Below, one piece after another: positions 47,655 to 57,770 of a stretch of 64,000 nt of DNA. The translations under genes were made by a program, and so were the position numbers. A model generated the notes under the pieces. That model had not been told where the DNA came from and searched no databases. It saw nothing but the letters and a program-made list of their open reading frames with translations. The DNA comes from Typhlomys cinereus (lineage: Eukaryota > Chordata > Mammalia > Rodentia > Platacanthomyidae), in assembly GCA_023101885.1 (NCBI GenBank), contig JALPQD010000143.1, positions 4,124,014 through 4,188,013 on the forward strand, read 5' to 3'. The number at the start of each line of letters is the position of its first letter. Position 1 is the stretch's first letter.

Positions 47655-47830
47655 TTCAGTCAGTTTGGGCTGCTATGAAAAAATTGCCATAGATAGATTA
47701 GGTGATATAAACAATAGACACTTACTTATCATTCTTTCTGGAGGCTGGGAAATCCAAAATTAAGGTGCCAGTATATCCTTTTTCTGATGACCAGCCCATT
47801 TCTGACCACAGGTGTTAAACCGCTGGGTTC
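47655..47830 (-). mobile_element. MLT1-like MaLR LTR, antisense
   Basis: 'tcagtttgggctgctatgaa', 'aaattgccatagatagatta', 'tttctggaggctgggaaatc' and 'caaaattaaggtgccagtat' follow the antisense MLT1 LTR order. Confidence 0.75.
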
Positions 47831-47884
47831 TAACAGCAGCTAGTGCTACAGCTTCCAAGCCTAGAAGATCCAAAACCTTGATTA

Positions 47885-48480
47885 TTTCTGTTTTTAATAT
47901 TTAATTCTAAATTTATTTTTGAACTTATTTATATTCTTTTAGGGCTTTACACATGTATTCATACCATTTTCAACCTTTATGATCACATTCTAATCCCCAT
48001 TCTCTCCATTTCAAGTCTTCTCCTTCCCCCCTATCTTCCATCCGTTCTCATGCCCTTCTGTGTGCTTATGGCTCGCTTAGACCCATCTGGGTTTCTGTTA
48101 ATGACTTGTGTCCAGACAGGAGTGTGCAGGAGTGAGGACAGTGCACCGGGGCATATCCTTGGGCAGAGTAACTCCCCTTCTCTCCCACCCAGTCTTAACT
48201 CTTGGTTTCTGAGGGAGGTGTGGTACTTCTTAAGATCTTTCTCCTTTTGTGATATGGGCCATATCTTGTGGCATAGTGGAAGTGGAGACCAAGGTGCAGC
48301 GAGTTTGTGTTTGCATAGGACCAATCATGTCCCTCTACCCATGTTTCTCGCCAACTTCAGGCTCTTACATTCTCACTGCTCCATCTTCCGTGATGCTCTT
48401 CAAGCCTTACGGTGTGTGTGGGGGGGGGTTAAAACTTTGGTTTTTAAAGCTCAACAGTTCCTCAACTACTTCTAAAGCAT
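47885..48480 (-). mobile_element. Old rodent L1 (Lx-type) 3' UTR, antisense
   Basis: Antisense tail-like start 'cattctaatccccattctct', then 'aggctcttacattctcactg' and 'ctccatcttccgtgatgctc' with 'aagcc ttacgg' as in Lx 3' UTRs. Overlapping ORFs on both strands (48,031-48,482) are incidental. Confidence 0.5.
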
Positions 48481-51149
48481 GATGTCTAGTTTTTCCTCTT
48501 CAGCATTTCTCAGCTTTCTATTTTTCTTTAGCCTTGATTCCTGTCACCTCTTCTCCTCATCTTCTCTGCCATTATCATCTGGAGTTCAGCTGCCTTCTTG
48601 CCGCTACTGCTGCTGCTCTAGGTTTTAATGTTGATGTAGTTGCTGTTTTTATTGCTGCTGCTGCTTCGATAGCTGTAACTAATACTCTGCCAGTCTGCTT
48701 ATTTTCAGATTACCAGCCCACACTACTTCTGATTATCAAACATAAGCAAAGAAAGGACCACTTGAAAGAAGTTGTTTATTGGCATAATTTTTCCATTCCA
48801 GGCGGTACTGAAAATGGCTTCTCTTCCTGCAAAGCAGGGTGTTGAAAAATGAGCCAAACTGTCTGGTTATGTACTCAGGAGAGGAGATTGACAATAATCA
48901 TAGGACAACCTGTTATGCAAATGGAGGACTTTGTTCACACTCAGCATTGCACAATCCTTCATGTAAATGAAGAATTGCCTTTTCACTAATCACAAACTTC
49001 TGCTGGGTTATCAGGGCAAGGCTTCCTCTGCCGGCCTGGCTGAAAATGACAGTAGGGTCGTCTACCTTCCCTGAAGCATATCTAGCTTAGAGTGTTGCTT
49101 CGAAGGCTGGTGCCAGCTGTCTGAAATTGTCATGACTAGAGCATGTCTTTGTAGTGACCCTCAGCAGATGTCGAAATACCTTCTAGAGAGCTTGTAATGG
49201 CCAAATCTGTCAGGCTATTATGATAAAGGTTCAGCTGGTTGCCAGTAAAGTGGCTGCTGGTTCATAATTTTCTATCTAAGGCTGCCAGGTATAAGTAAAG
49301 AATATGTCAAACTGCCTGCTATGAATGGACAGTTTCAGTCATTCCTGGAAAACATCAAAGGCTGTTTCCAATAAAGACTTAATGAAAGTTCAACATGGAG
49401 CTAATATTTGTAATAGCATTTAGCAGTACTTCATAACATCCAACAATGATCAGCAATGCTTAATTACTGCCCTAGGACTCAGAGAAGGTAGATTCCCTCA
49501 TCCATCTCAGTACGGCAAGCAAGTGTTCCCCAGGCATTGGTGCAAAGTTCTATGTCCAGATTTATTTCCAGCAAACTACACATTCATGCCATAGTAGTTG
49601 TGAACTACCTAGTGTTTTCATTTTCTGAATTGTATATTTCAGCTGTTTAATACAAACTTTATTTCCAGTTGTCCCTCAAAGATAGCCTCGTTTTTGTTGT
49701 TGGGTAACTTAGGCTTTGAAAGAACTTGAAAATCATTCCTGGATTTTACAATTTCTGCAATACTTGTTTTGGTTTCTCCACCAGCTCTGTTGTTTTTTGT
49801 TTATACTACTATTCCTTCATTATCTGTTTTTGTTTTGGGCATATTTGAAAATAGCATAGTATTTAAGTATATTATTTAATGTATAATCACTTACATGTAA
49901 TCATATGCACATACAGTTTAGATATACTGATAAAGGACAACTTAACTGTTCCTAACAAAACCCCAAATACCTTGGAAACCATCTGAGTAGAAAACTAAAA
50001 ATAAGTCCTCACCTCTAAATATACAGGACCATAAAATTTTGTTGTGCCCCCTTCTACATTTAAGTTTCAAAAATGGTGCTACCTACATATTGTAAGTACC
50101 AAACATGGACCTTTAATACTGTTCTAATGTGTGAATCCTTACTAATGCCAAAGAACCATAAAAACTTGGGTAACTCTGGAATCTTCAAAAATTTTCTAGC
50201 CTAAACTATTCCACATGGCACTCTCCTTATTGAAAGATGATATTTACAGAACACATAAATGTCAGAACTGAGCATTTCTCTCCAGTTCTTAAAAGTGGGT
50301 TTCTTTATAACTTTAATTAAAGAATAAAGAAAGCTAGTTGCTTTCTGACCTAAATGAAAGCACATCCTGCCTATTTCTCTTTTTTCCTAAATAATGAGTA
50401 TGTATATTCATTGTACACATGATACATTGAGCTATTCCCATCTCCTCATCTCCCCTTTTCTCTCCTTCTATTGCCCTCCTTTGTTCTACTACCTGGAACT
50501 TTTGTTTCTCCATCAGGTTTATATAGACTTTATGTGTCTGTATGAAGGAGCAGTATGCAATATCAGCATTTCTGAAACTATCTTAATTCACTTAATATGC
50601 TTTTATTGTGCAAAATTATAATTTGAGGGTAATTTTTTAGAAATAATTCATTTAATAAATTAATTTCTATTCTCACCAGATTGAGTTCTGAAGATTACAT
50701 CTCACCATATTCACATGCATGCATACATGCAATATATAATTTCTGGCGTGTCTGGATCTACACTTAAACAAATACAGGTGTCATTTTTCATGAAATATGT
50801 GATACTCTTTCATTTTGGCCTAAATTCCTAGAAAAATGACAGTCTATAATTATCTAGATAAATGCATTCACTATAGTGTAACTGTGGAAAAGGCATACTG
50901 GGTTTCTTGTAGCTCATGGCTCATAAACTGTTACAAATGCTATCATTTTTTTCCTAGGACTCCAAGGAAAAGTTTACAATAAGTTCATATACTATCAGCT
51001 TTTATTGAGACAATTCTCAGATTTGTTTCATCTCCAAATTCTAAACCACAAAGATATGCTAATAAAAATAAACTCCATACTGGTCATGCTCTTTTGCTCA
51101 TAAACCAGAATCACTGCTTTGCATAACCAGTGCTTATTTTCCCTCTGAC
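48481..51149. other. Mostly non-repetitive sequence
   Basis: A CTG/GCT-rich patch lies at 48,600-48,665. 48,840-49,400 is of higher complexity than its surroundings, with an octamer-like 'atgcaaat' at 48,916. No exon or gene recognised; 49,400-51,149 shows nothing assignable. Confidence 0.4.
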
Positions 51150-51300
51150 CTTGGGCTGCTTCTCGGGCATTTTACTGTTTCCAGCCTCTCTCTCAATTTC
51201 AGTTTATCCTTAGGTGCTAATTAAAATGGCAGGTGTTAAATTGATCATTAGCGTGTTTCATCTACAGCTCTGAGCACAGAAATCCCTCAAGTGATTCTTG
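51150..51300 (+). mobile_element. MIR fragment, sense
   Basis: 'cctctgaccttgggctgctt', 'ctctctcaatttcagtttat' and 'ggtgctaattaaaatggcag' parallel the MIR core of the type 'tgaccttgggcaag...cctcagtttcctcatctgtaaaatg'. Confidence 0.6.
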
Positions 51301-51684
51301 GTTTCTGCCAATATAATCCCTATTTCTCCAAATACATTCTCTGAGACTCTTCTCTTGCTTCTTAAAGAGAGATCATATAACCTAGCATGACTATTGCAGC
51401 TGTTCCCCATTCATTTCTCAACCTCACTGATATAATCAATTTTATTTTTGTTTATTTAGTGGGGCAGTATTTTATTTTTTTTTGGAAAAGAATAAACTTT
51501 GTTCGAGCTGGAATGATCTAGAAGCTTCTTCCTCGTCAGTTTTCATAGTGCCAAAACATGCTATGCAAGCTGCAGGGGAAGAAGAGCAACAACACTCTCA
51601 CCTAGCTAAGAAAGCTGCCAGCTTTGATGGCAATAAGCTTTGTTAAGAGATAGCTACCAGCGTAATAGTGGCATGAATGCTTTG

Positions 51685-51783
51685 GGGGTAACCAATTTCT
51701 CTCTGATTTAAGGAAAAGTTCTTTATTAAAAAATTTATATTTATTTATGGGGTAATCAATTTATCTCTGATTGGATTTAAGCC
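51685..51783 (+). repeat. Imperfect direct repeat flanking a short AT tract
   Basis: 'ggtaaccaatttctctctga' (51,687) and 'ggtaatcaatttatctctga' (51,751) lie about 64 bp apart. They are separated by 'aaaatttatatttatttatg', which resembles the antisense tail of the L1 just downstream. Confidence 0.7.
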
Positions 51784-51791
51784 AAGTTTTT

Positions 51792-52124
51792 TTTAATTTA
51801 TATTTATTTATTTTTCCCCAATCATACAAGTTCAATAGGTACCCCAGTCCCCTCCTGCCTTCCACCCTTTCCCAGTCCCCCTTGCACTCTCCCCCCCTTT
51901 TTCCCTTTCCTTTCACCCCCCTTCCTCCCCTTCTCCCAGTGCCTTTCCCTTCCCCCTTCCATTCCCTGGAACATCCTTCTGTGTGAATGCCAAACTTCCC
52001 TCTGAGTCCTCCACTCTAGTGAGGGGTAAAAACTCAGTGCATTGCACAGACCCCTTTCTTGGGCTCCCCTTTAGTATGGGAACACTATTATGACTGTTAA
52101 TCCCTTGCCTTTAAGGATCCTAGT
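51792..52124 (-). mobile_element. 5'-truncated L1 3' end, antisense
   Basis: T-rich start, C-rich pyrimidine tract at 51,850-51,965 (antisense of the G-rich tract), then 'catccttctgtgtgaatgcc', 'ctctgagtcctccactctag' and 'ctttaaggatcctagtt', the antisense of the L1 3' UTR at 36,088-36,320. Flanks taagccaagttttt (51,778-51,791) and taaggcaagttttt (52,125-52,138) agree at 13 of 14 positions as a TSD. Confidence 0.85.
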
Positions 52125-52199
52125 TAAGGCAAGTTTTTCATCGAGAATACATTGTGTGTAAGCCAGGCCAAGAACTTCTGGAAGGGGTCTCTGTAGGTC

Positions 52200-52925
52200 T
52201 TAGGGGGAAGCATCTATTCAGGTTTAGCTGAAAGGACTTGATATCAAACTGATTTATTATTATACGTATAGATTAGAGAAATGTTCAACACTAGACTAGA
52301 AGCTTCCTTTTGCAACGAAAGGTATTCAACTGGAGATTCACAACTGGCCAAAGCACAAACAGTAAGTAACTGTAGATTGCTCACATCCATGTCACACATA
52401 CGCCAACCCAAGGCTCAGGAAGTATCATAGAAGAAGGAGCAGTGAAAATATTAAAATGCCAAAGGTGGAAAGGATGCAGTTAGACATTCATGAACCGCGG
52501 TTGCATTTGTGAACTCACAACAGTTATGTCTGCTTTTACGAGCTCTACACAAGATTTGTCCTATCAACATTTCCCCTTGGAAGAGGAAAGATCTAAAGAA
52601 ACTCTGCACCCTCCTAAGAGAACTAATGATGGTTAATGATGGGCGGGGGAAAGGAAGCCATTCTTCTCTTACGATCCTTGTCCCATCAAGTGCCCATCAC
52701 ATGCCTTAATAGCAACCTACATGAAACCGTGGGCCACTCACATAAAAGGACATAAAACAAGAGGGAAACTGGTCTGGAAGTAGACTGTCGTGGGAAAAAG
52801 AAGGGACTTGGAATTGGGTGATAATGAGTAAAAGTGGCACAAATGTATTGCATTCATGCATGAAAGCCTAAAGGAATATAAATAAAAATTTAAAGGTATA
52901 AAATATATTGTATGAATTTTTGTAA
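52200..52925 (+). mobile_element. Old rodent L1 (Lx-type) 3' UTR, sense
   Basis: 'caacccaaggctcaggaagt', 'gaagaaggagcagtgaaaat', 'gagctctacacaagatttgt', 'atcaacatttccccttggaa', 'aaaaagaagggacttggaat' and 'gcattcatgcatgaaagcct' follow the sense order of Lx 3' UTRs down to the A-rich end. The same family occurs at 5435. The newer antisense L1 (51,792) lies beside it. Confidence 0.6.
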
Positions 52926-53384
52926 CATATGCAAAATTATTTTTGTTCTGTTAATATATACAGCTTAGTTGAAAATAACCATGAGAAAGACACATAGTTC
53001 AGAAAATGTATGTGTATAAATCTGGCAGAATTGACCAGCACCAGAGACTGCTGCATGTACTACCACAAAGTAATGATAAACAACCCAAAAGGATTGATAA
53101 GATATTGATCTGATTTGATCTTTATATAAATCTGTACATATCAAGCTGAAATATCATGCTACATCATATGAATATGTAAAATTTTAGGACAATCAAAAAT
53201 GAAAATAAAAGAAAAAGAGTACTAATAAGAAAAAAATAAATATGACACTCCCATCTCATTGTTTAACAAACAAAATCTCTATATGGCCCTACTGATGATG
53301 CTCTTACTGATGGCCTCTTACAGAATAGATGATAAATCTTAGTAAGTTGATGAATTATATAAAATGTTTAAACTTATCTAGCCA

Positions 53385-53632
53385 CGCACACAGGTGTGTG
53401 TGTGTGTGTCAGAGGACACTGTGTATCCCTATGGAGGCCCAAGGGTGACTTCGAGAATCATCCTGGATTGCTTCTACCTTCTTTTTTATTTCTGGATTTC
53501 TCTGGCTCTGCCCACTAAAGCTAGAAATACAGACTGCTGGCATTTTTATGTGGGACCTGAGATCTGAACTCAGGATCTTCTGCTTGCAGAGGCAGAGTCT
53601 TTATTTAACCCCTGAGATATCTCTTCCCGCCC
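53385..53632 (-). mobile_element. B2-like SINE, antisense
   Basis: Short TG tract, 'cttcgagaatcatcctggat' and 'tgcttctaccttctttttta' (body as at 21,940 and 38,655), 'gatctgaactcaggatcttc' (B box antisense), then 'atttaacccctgagatatct' (A box antisense). Confidence 0.8.
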
Positions 53633-53661
53633 TTACACCAAATTTTCAAAAGTGAGGTAAG

Positions 53662-53760
53662 TTGAAGCAGTAGCTCAGTGGTAGAGTGCTTGCCTAGCAT
53701 TCAGAGGACTCTAGATTCAATCTCCCAATGCTACCAAAAAAAAAAAAAAGAAGAAGAATA
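53662..53760 (+). mobile_element. ID SINE
   Basis: 'gtagctcagtggtagagtgc' (A box), 'ttgcctagcattcagaggac' and 'tctagattcaatctccca' (B box), then an A14 tail and 'gaagaagaat'. Flanks aaaagtgaggtaag (53,648-53,661) and aaaagtgaattaag (53,761-53,774) agree at 12 of 14 positions as a TSD. Confidence 0.85.
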
Positions 53761-54384
53761 AAAAGTGAATTAAGACTGGTAATTTTAGGAAAAGGATTCA
53801 GAATATTCTTCACTTTAAGATCAGCAAATGTGTCATGTGACTCAACCAAGAATCATTGCTTGATTAACCTGTAACCTCAGGCATTAGGAAAAGTTTGCTC
53901 TCTTCCCAAAGTCTAAACTCTGCAATCCTAGAGCAGCATCAGAATAATATTCTTGGAATTCGATGTTAGGAAGATAAAATGATGATATAAATTCAGGAAG
54001 CTATCTTAGAAATGCAAAGATGAGAAATTAAATGAGTTTATAATATGGATATTTTAGATAAGTTTAAATTTAGGTAACATGTTTTAAATTATTGTATTTT
54101 CATATAACCAGAAATTTCTAAAGGCATTTGAAGTGGTAAAAAAGTAGTTGCAATAATGCTAATAGTTTAAATGTATTAAGGAAGCCTAATCACATTTGTA
54201 ATCAAAGTAATTATTAAAGAAAAGTAACTTTCCACATTTAATGTATTTGATATTTGTTTTAAAGATAGAACATTGAAAGAGTACAATAGTTATGTGTTTC
54301 ACCAAATACACAAAAGAATTTCAAGATTCTATTCAGGCCTCTTCCCTTAAGAAGAAGCCAAAGGCCATCTCCCTCATTGATATT

Positions 54385-54960
54385 ATTATTATTATTATTA
54401 ATAGTGTTTCATATGTAAATATGGTAAACTTATATTTTCACACCTTAAAACCCAATCTCATACCCCACTTCTCTTCCCATTATAACTCTTCTCCCTGCCA
54501 GACACCCTCCTAATTTTCAAGTCTTTTCACAGGTATGGCCCACTGGTCTTCATCCAGTTTGCCTTTGATATCATGTTCCTGAGTACTTGTTGAAACATGA
54601 ATCTTACATCAGTGGGTAGACCTTTGAAGAAAGCATCTTGCATTTCCTCCTGTCAGGATTAACTCTCATTAGTCTCTCTGGGAAATGTGGAGCCTGTTGA
54701 CATCTTTCCCTTTCCATGGTGAAATGCTGACAGGACAATTCTTGTGCAGTCTTATAGGAATATCCATTAACTGCTGTGAATTTATGAATTCAACAGCCTG
54801 TCATATCCAGAAGATAGTGTCTGGCTACATCCCTGTCCCACTTCAGGCTTTTAAGTTGTCGGGTCAGAGACGTCTCAAAGGCTCCCTCCTCATTGATTGA
54901 GTTCTTGAACAAGTCAGGAAGAGAATGAGGTGATCAAAGCTCAAAGAGTGCCCACTTTAA
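54385..54960 (-). mobile_element. Old rodent L1 (Lx-type) 3' UTR, antisense
   Basis: A (TTA)n patch at 54,382-54,400, then 'cttctccctgccagacaccc' (as at 19,810), 'ttgtgcagtcttataggaat', 'aactgctgtgaatttatgaa', 'ttcaacagcctgtcatatcc' and 'agaagatagtgtctgg'. This is the antisense order of Lx 3' UTRs. Confidence 0.65.
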
Positions 54961-55724
54961 CCCATCTCTAGGCTGAAGAACACAGTGACTATAAAGCGTT
55001 GGGCACAGCAGAGCAAGTCTGATCATTTTCTCACCAGCTGCCACACTGTGGTATCAGTAACAAGGAAGAAGGAAGATAAATCAGTTAATTGTGTGAGTGT
55101 AACATCTAGCATGTTATTTTACTTGCCCTCAAGTCTCTTACCAACCTCGGGAAAGCTCCTTTAATTTTTCCTTAAGATGCAGTCCTATTTATATAAGGCT
55201 AGGGTAGTTATCTAGAACAGTTGTAAACTACATAATTAGATATAACTATTAAAACAATTTTTTTCTGAAAATTGAGGAAAGAAAAAGGAACTGCAAAGAT
55301 CATATATATAACCATAGAGCTCCCAAAAGAAGAAATTGGACAGTGGTGCTGGCTGAACAAATAGAAGGAAGTGGAAAAAACTTGGTGGAGTCATAATGCA
55401 ACATGTTGGAAAATAAAACTAGGTGGCAATAGGCAGGTAGCATGGAATGAGACTCATCAGGCCTCTCTCCAGTCATGGAAAGGTAGGATCATAGTAGGAT
55501 ACAAGGTCACAGAAAGAATGAAAGACTGACTTTGAGAATGGAACATTGGAGTTCAAGATTGCAATGATGGAGTGATTCTGGGAGACAAAATTGCCCATGA
55601 AGTGGCTCTGAGGATGGTTAGCAAAGGAAAAAGATAATGTTGACATTAACATCAACATAATTCAGGGCACTATTCCAAGCAGTTTGAATATTTTATTACA
55701 TCTAATGTTTCCTGCCCTAAAGAG

Positions 55725-55872
55725 TAGGTGTTATTATTTTCTCTTATCAGTTTAAAAAACTGAGGGATTAAGAGGTTTTTTTCTCCACGAGGTCATATTG
55801 CTCATAAGTAGTAACGGTTGGATGTGAGCCCAGGGTGTTCAGCTTCAAAGTTCAATTTATCATTACACCATG
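55725..55872 (-). mobile_element. MIR, antisense
   Basis: 'aaaaaactgagggattaaga', 'cgaggtcatattgctcataa', 'gtagtaacggttggatgtga', 'gcccagggtgttcagcttca' and 'ttatcattacacca' cover most of the MIR core and tRNA head in antisense. Confidence 0.75.
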
Positions 55873-57680
55873 CAGCGTCTATTACGATGGGTAGGGGGAA
55901 TTTTGTGACTCAGAATTATACCAGCAATGGTTAGTTATGTCTGCCTAAACTAACAATAGATAGGTTCTCCAAAGAATTTAATTTATCTGGACATGAGAAG
56001 GGTGTTTTCAATAGGAGATATGCATGCCATGGCACACCATAAGAATTTCCAGGGAGACAAAAGAAGACATGATTTGTGAAGACAAAGAAAGGACTCCTAT
56101 TTAGTCACAGAAATGTTGAGAAAGGAAGGACAAAAGGTTATATGTGACGTGAGAGTGAGGCAGGCAAACACCAAGATTAGTTCAGCAGCCTCAGGCTCCA
56201 CTGGCTCTGAACTGTGAACACACTTCTAGCAAAGCACTTGGCAGCTTGAGACTCTTAACTGCACATACTGTAAATACATGCCCCATCTGAAGAATGAACT
56301 TCACAAATATTTAGCAAGCTAGTATCCCCCACATACATTAAGCGGCATGTGCATTTGCTTTAGACAATGGAAATTCCCTTTACCAATACCTTGGTAATGA
56401 TGCATTAGTATTCAAGCATACTTTGGAACACTATGAGAAACAGAGGCATCAGGTTGATCCAGCCAAATCTGGAATGTATGCACCATGAGGCAAACTGTAT
56501 TATCCAAGTGAACTTTTAAGCATAATTCCCTATTTACCATTTTATGTCTATGCATAATTTTATATGGATATTATTAAAACCAGGTACATTGTGGGAAGGT
56601 ACAGGTGCAAGAAACACGAGCTTATGCAATCAAAACCTGTTGATCAAAATAGAAAACCACCTAACCCCTCTGGCTATCCTCAGAGAGAGTATATTCACAC
56701 AGAATTTGACGGTTAAAAATTTTAGAAAAACAGCCAAGTAGAGGTCATAATCACAGGTATCTAATACAAACCGTTATTCCATCTCATCAGTCATTGGTGT
56801 AGATGAGAGCATTTGAATGAGATAAAGTCTTCCAAGAAGCTGCAAAGAAAGTTTTTCCTCCTGGATCAGAAATCTGCCCTAGAAAATACTTTCTCTTCCT
56901 TCCTCCCTTCTCTTTCTGCGGACAGACGCTTCCATGAAGGTACAATAGCTACAGACATGCTAGCCATCTTGTCATGAAGCCATAAAAAGGAACCAGCCCA
57001 GCATGCTAAGGATGATACAAAAATTTAGCGTGCATAAATATGGCCTGACTCTTGATGAAATTTTTGTACCACAAACCCATCCTTCCTTTCAGTCAGGATT
57101 TGGCACATTTTTTCTATAACAGGCCAGATAGCAATTAGCTTTATGGGTAATACAATCTGCTGCCATGTTACAAAACAAACAAGCAAACAAACAAACAACA
57201 GCCAAGTTTTCAAAATTATGCTCTACCACTACCCTCTCTGAAATTAGAAAGAATCCTCTGTTTTCCTATTGGTCCCATATTGTGTGAACATTCTTCTGGA
57301 TAGCCCATACCTAATTTTTCTATTTTAGTTTGTGAATAGGTATTCTTTGATTCAGTCAAATAATATTCTACACCAATTAAAGAGGTATATACTAATATTG
57401 AAGAATAATAAGTCTTTTCAGAAGACTTTATATTGTAAAAGACAGACCTTCAGTGAATTCCTCTGAGAGCATGAAAGAACAAGACAGATTCAGGAATAGC
57501 TTTGCTGCTTCTAGCTGTGCAGTCTGTTGTTTTGTCTTTTTGGTTTTCATCAGCATAATGCAAAGATCAGCAATGATACAGGTGTTATGGGTATCGTGAA
57601 TATATAGATTTCACTTCCAGTGTAGTCAAAATTCTTTAGTGTAGGGCAACCTTGCCATTTTAAGTTCTGTACCAAATTAC
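55873..57680. other. Gene-free stretch, nothing recognised
   Basis: No gene or repeat family assigned. A short (CAAA)n-like run occurs at 57,173-57,198. Confidence 0.4.
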
Positions 57681-57692
57681 AAAATGAAAAGG

Positions 57693-57758
57693 TCAGGTTG
57701 TGGATACAGTTCATGTGGTAGCATGCTTGCTTAGCATGTGTAAGGCCCAGCACTGCTG
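57693..57758 (+). mobile_element. ID-like SINE without its own A-tail, perfect TSD
   Basis: 'agttcatgtggtagcatgct' followed by 'tgcttagcatgtgtaaggcc' and 'cagcactgctg' is a shortened ID sequence. It lies between perfect 12-bp repeats aaaatgaaaagg (57,681-57,692 and 57,759-57,770). The tail appears merged with, or reduced to, the A-rich TSD. Confidence 0.7.
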
Positions 57759-57770
57759 AAAATGAAAAGG

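Noticed and set aside
48031..48482. Overlapping ORFs on both strands, up to 141 codons
   Set aside because: The region matches an antisense Lx-type L1 3' UTR; the frames are incidental.
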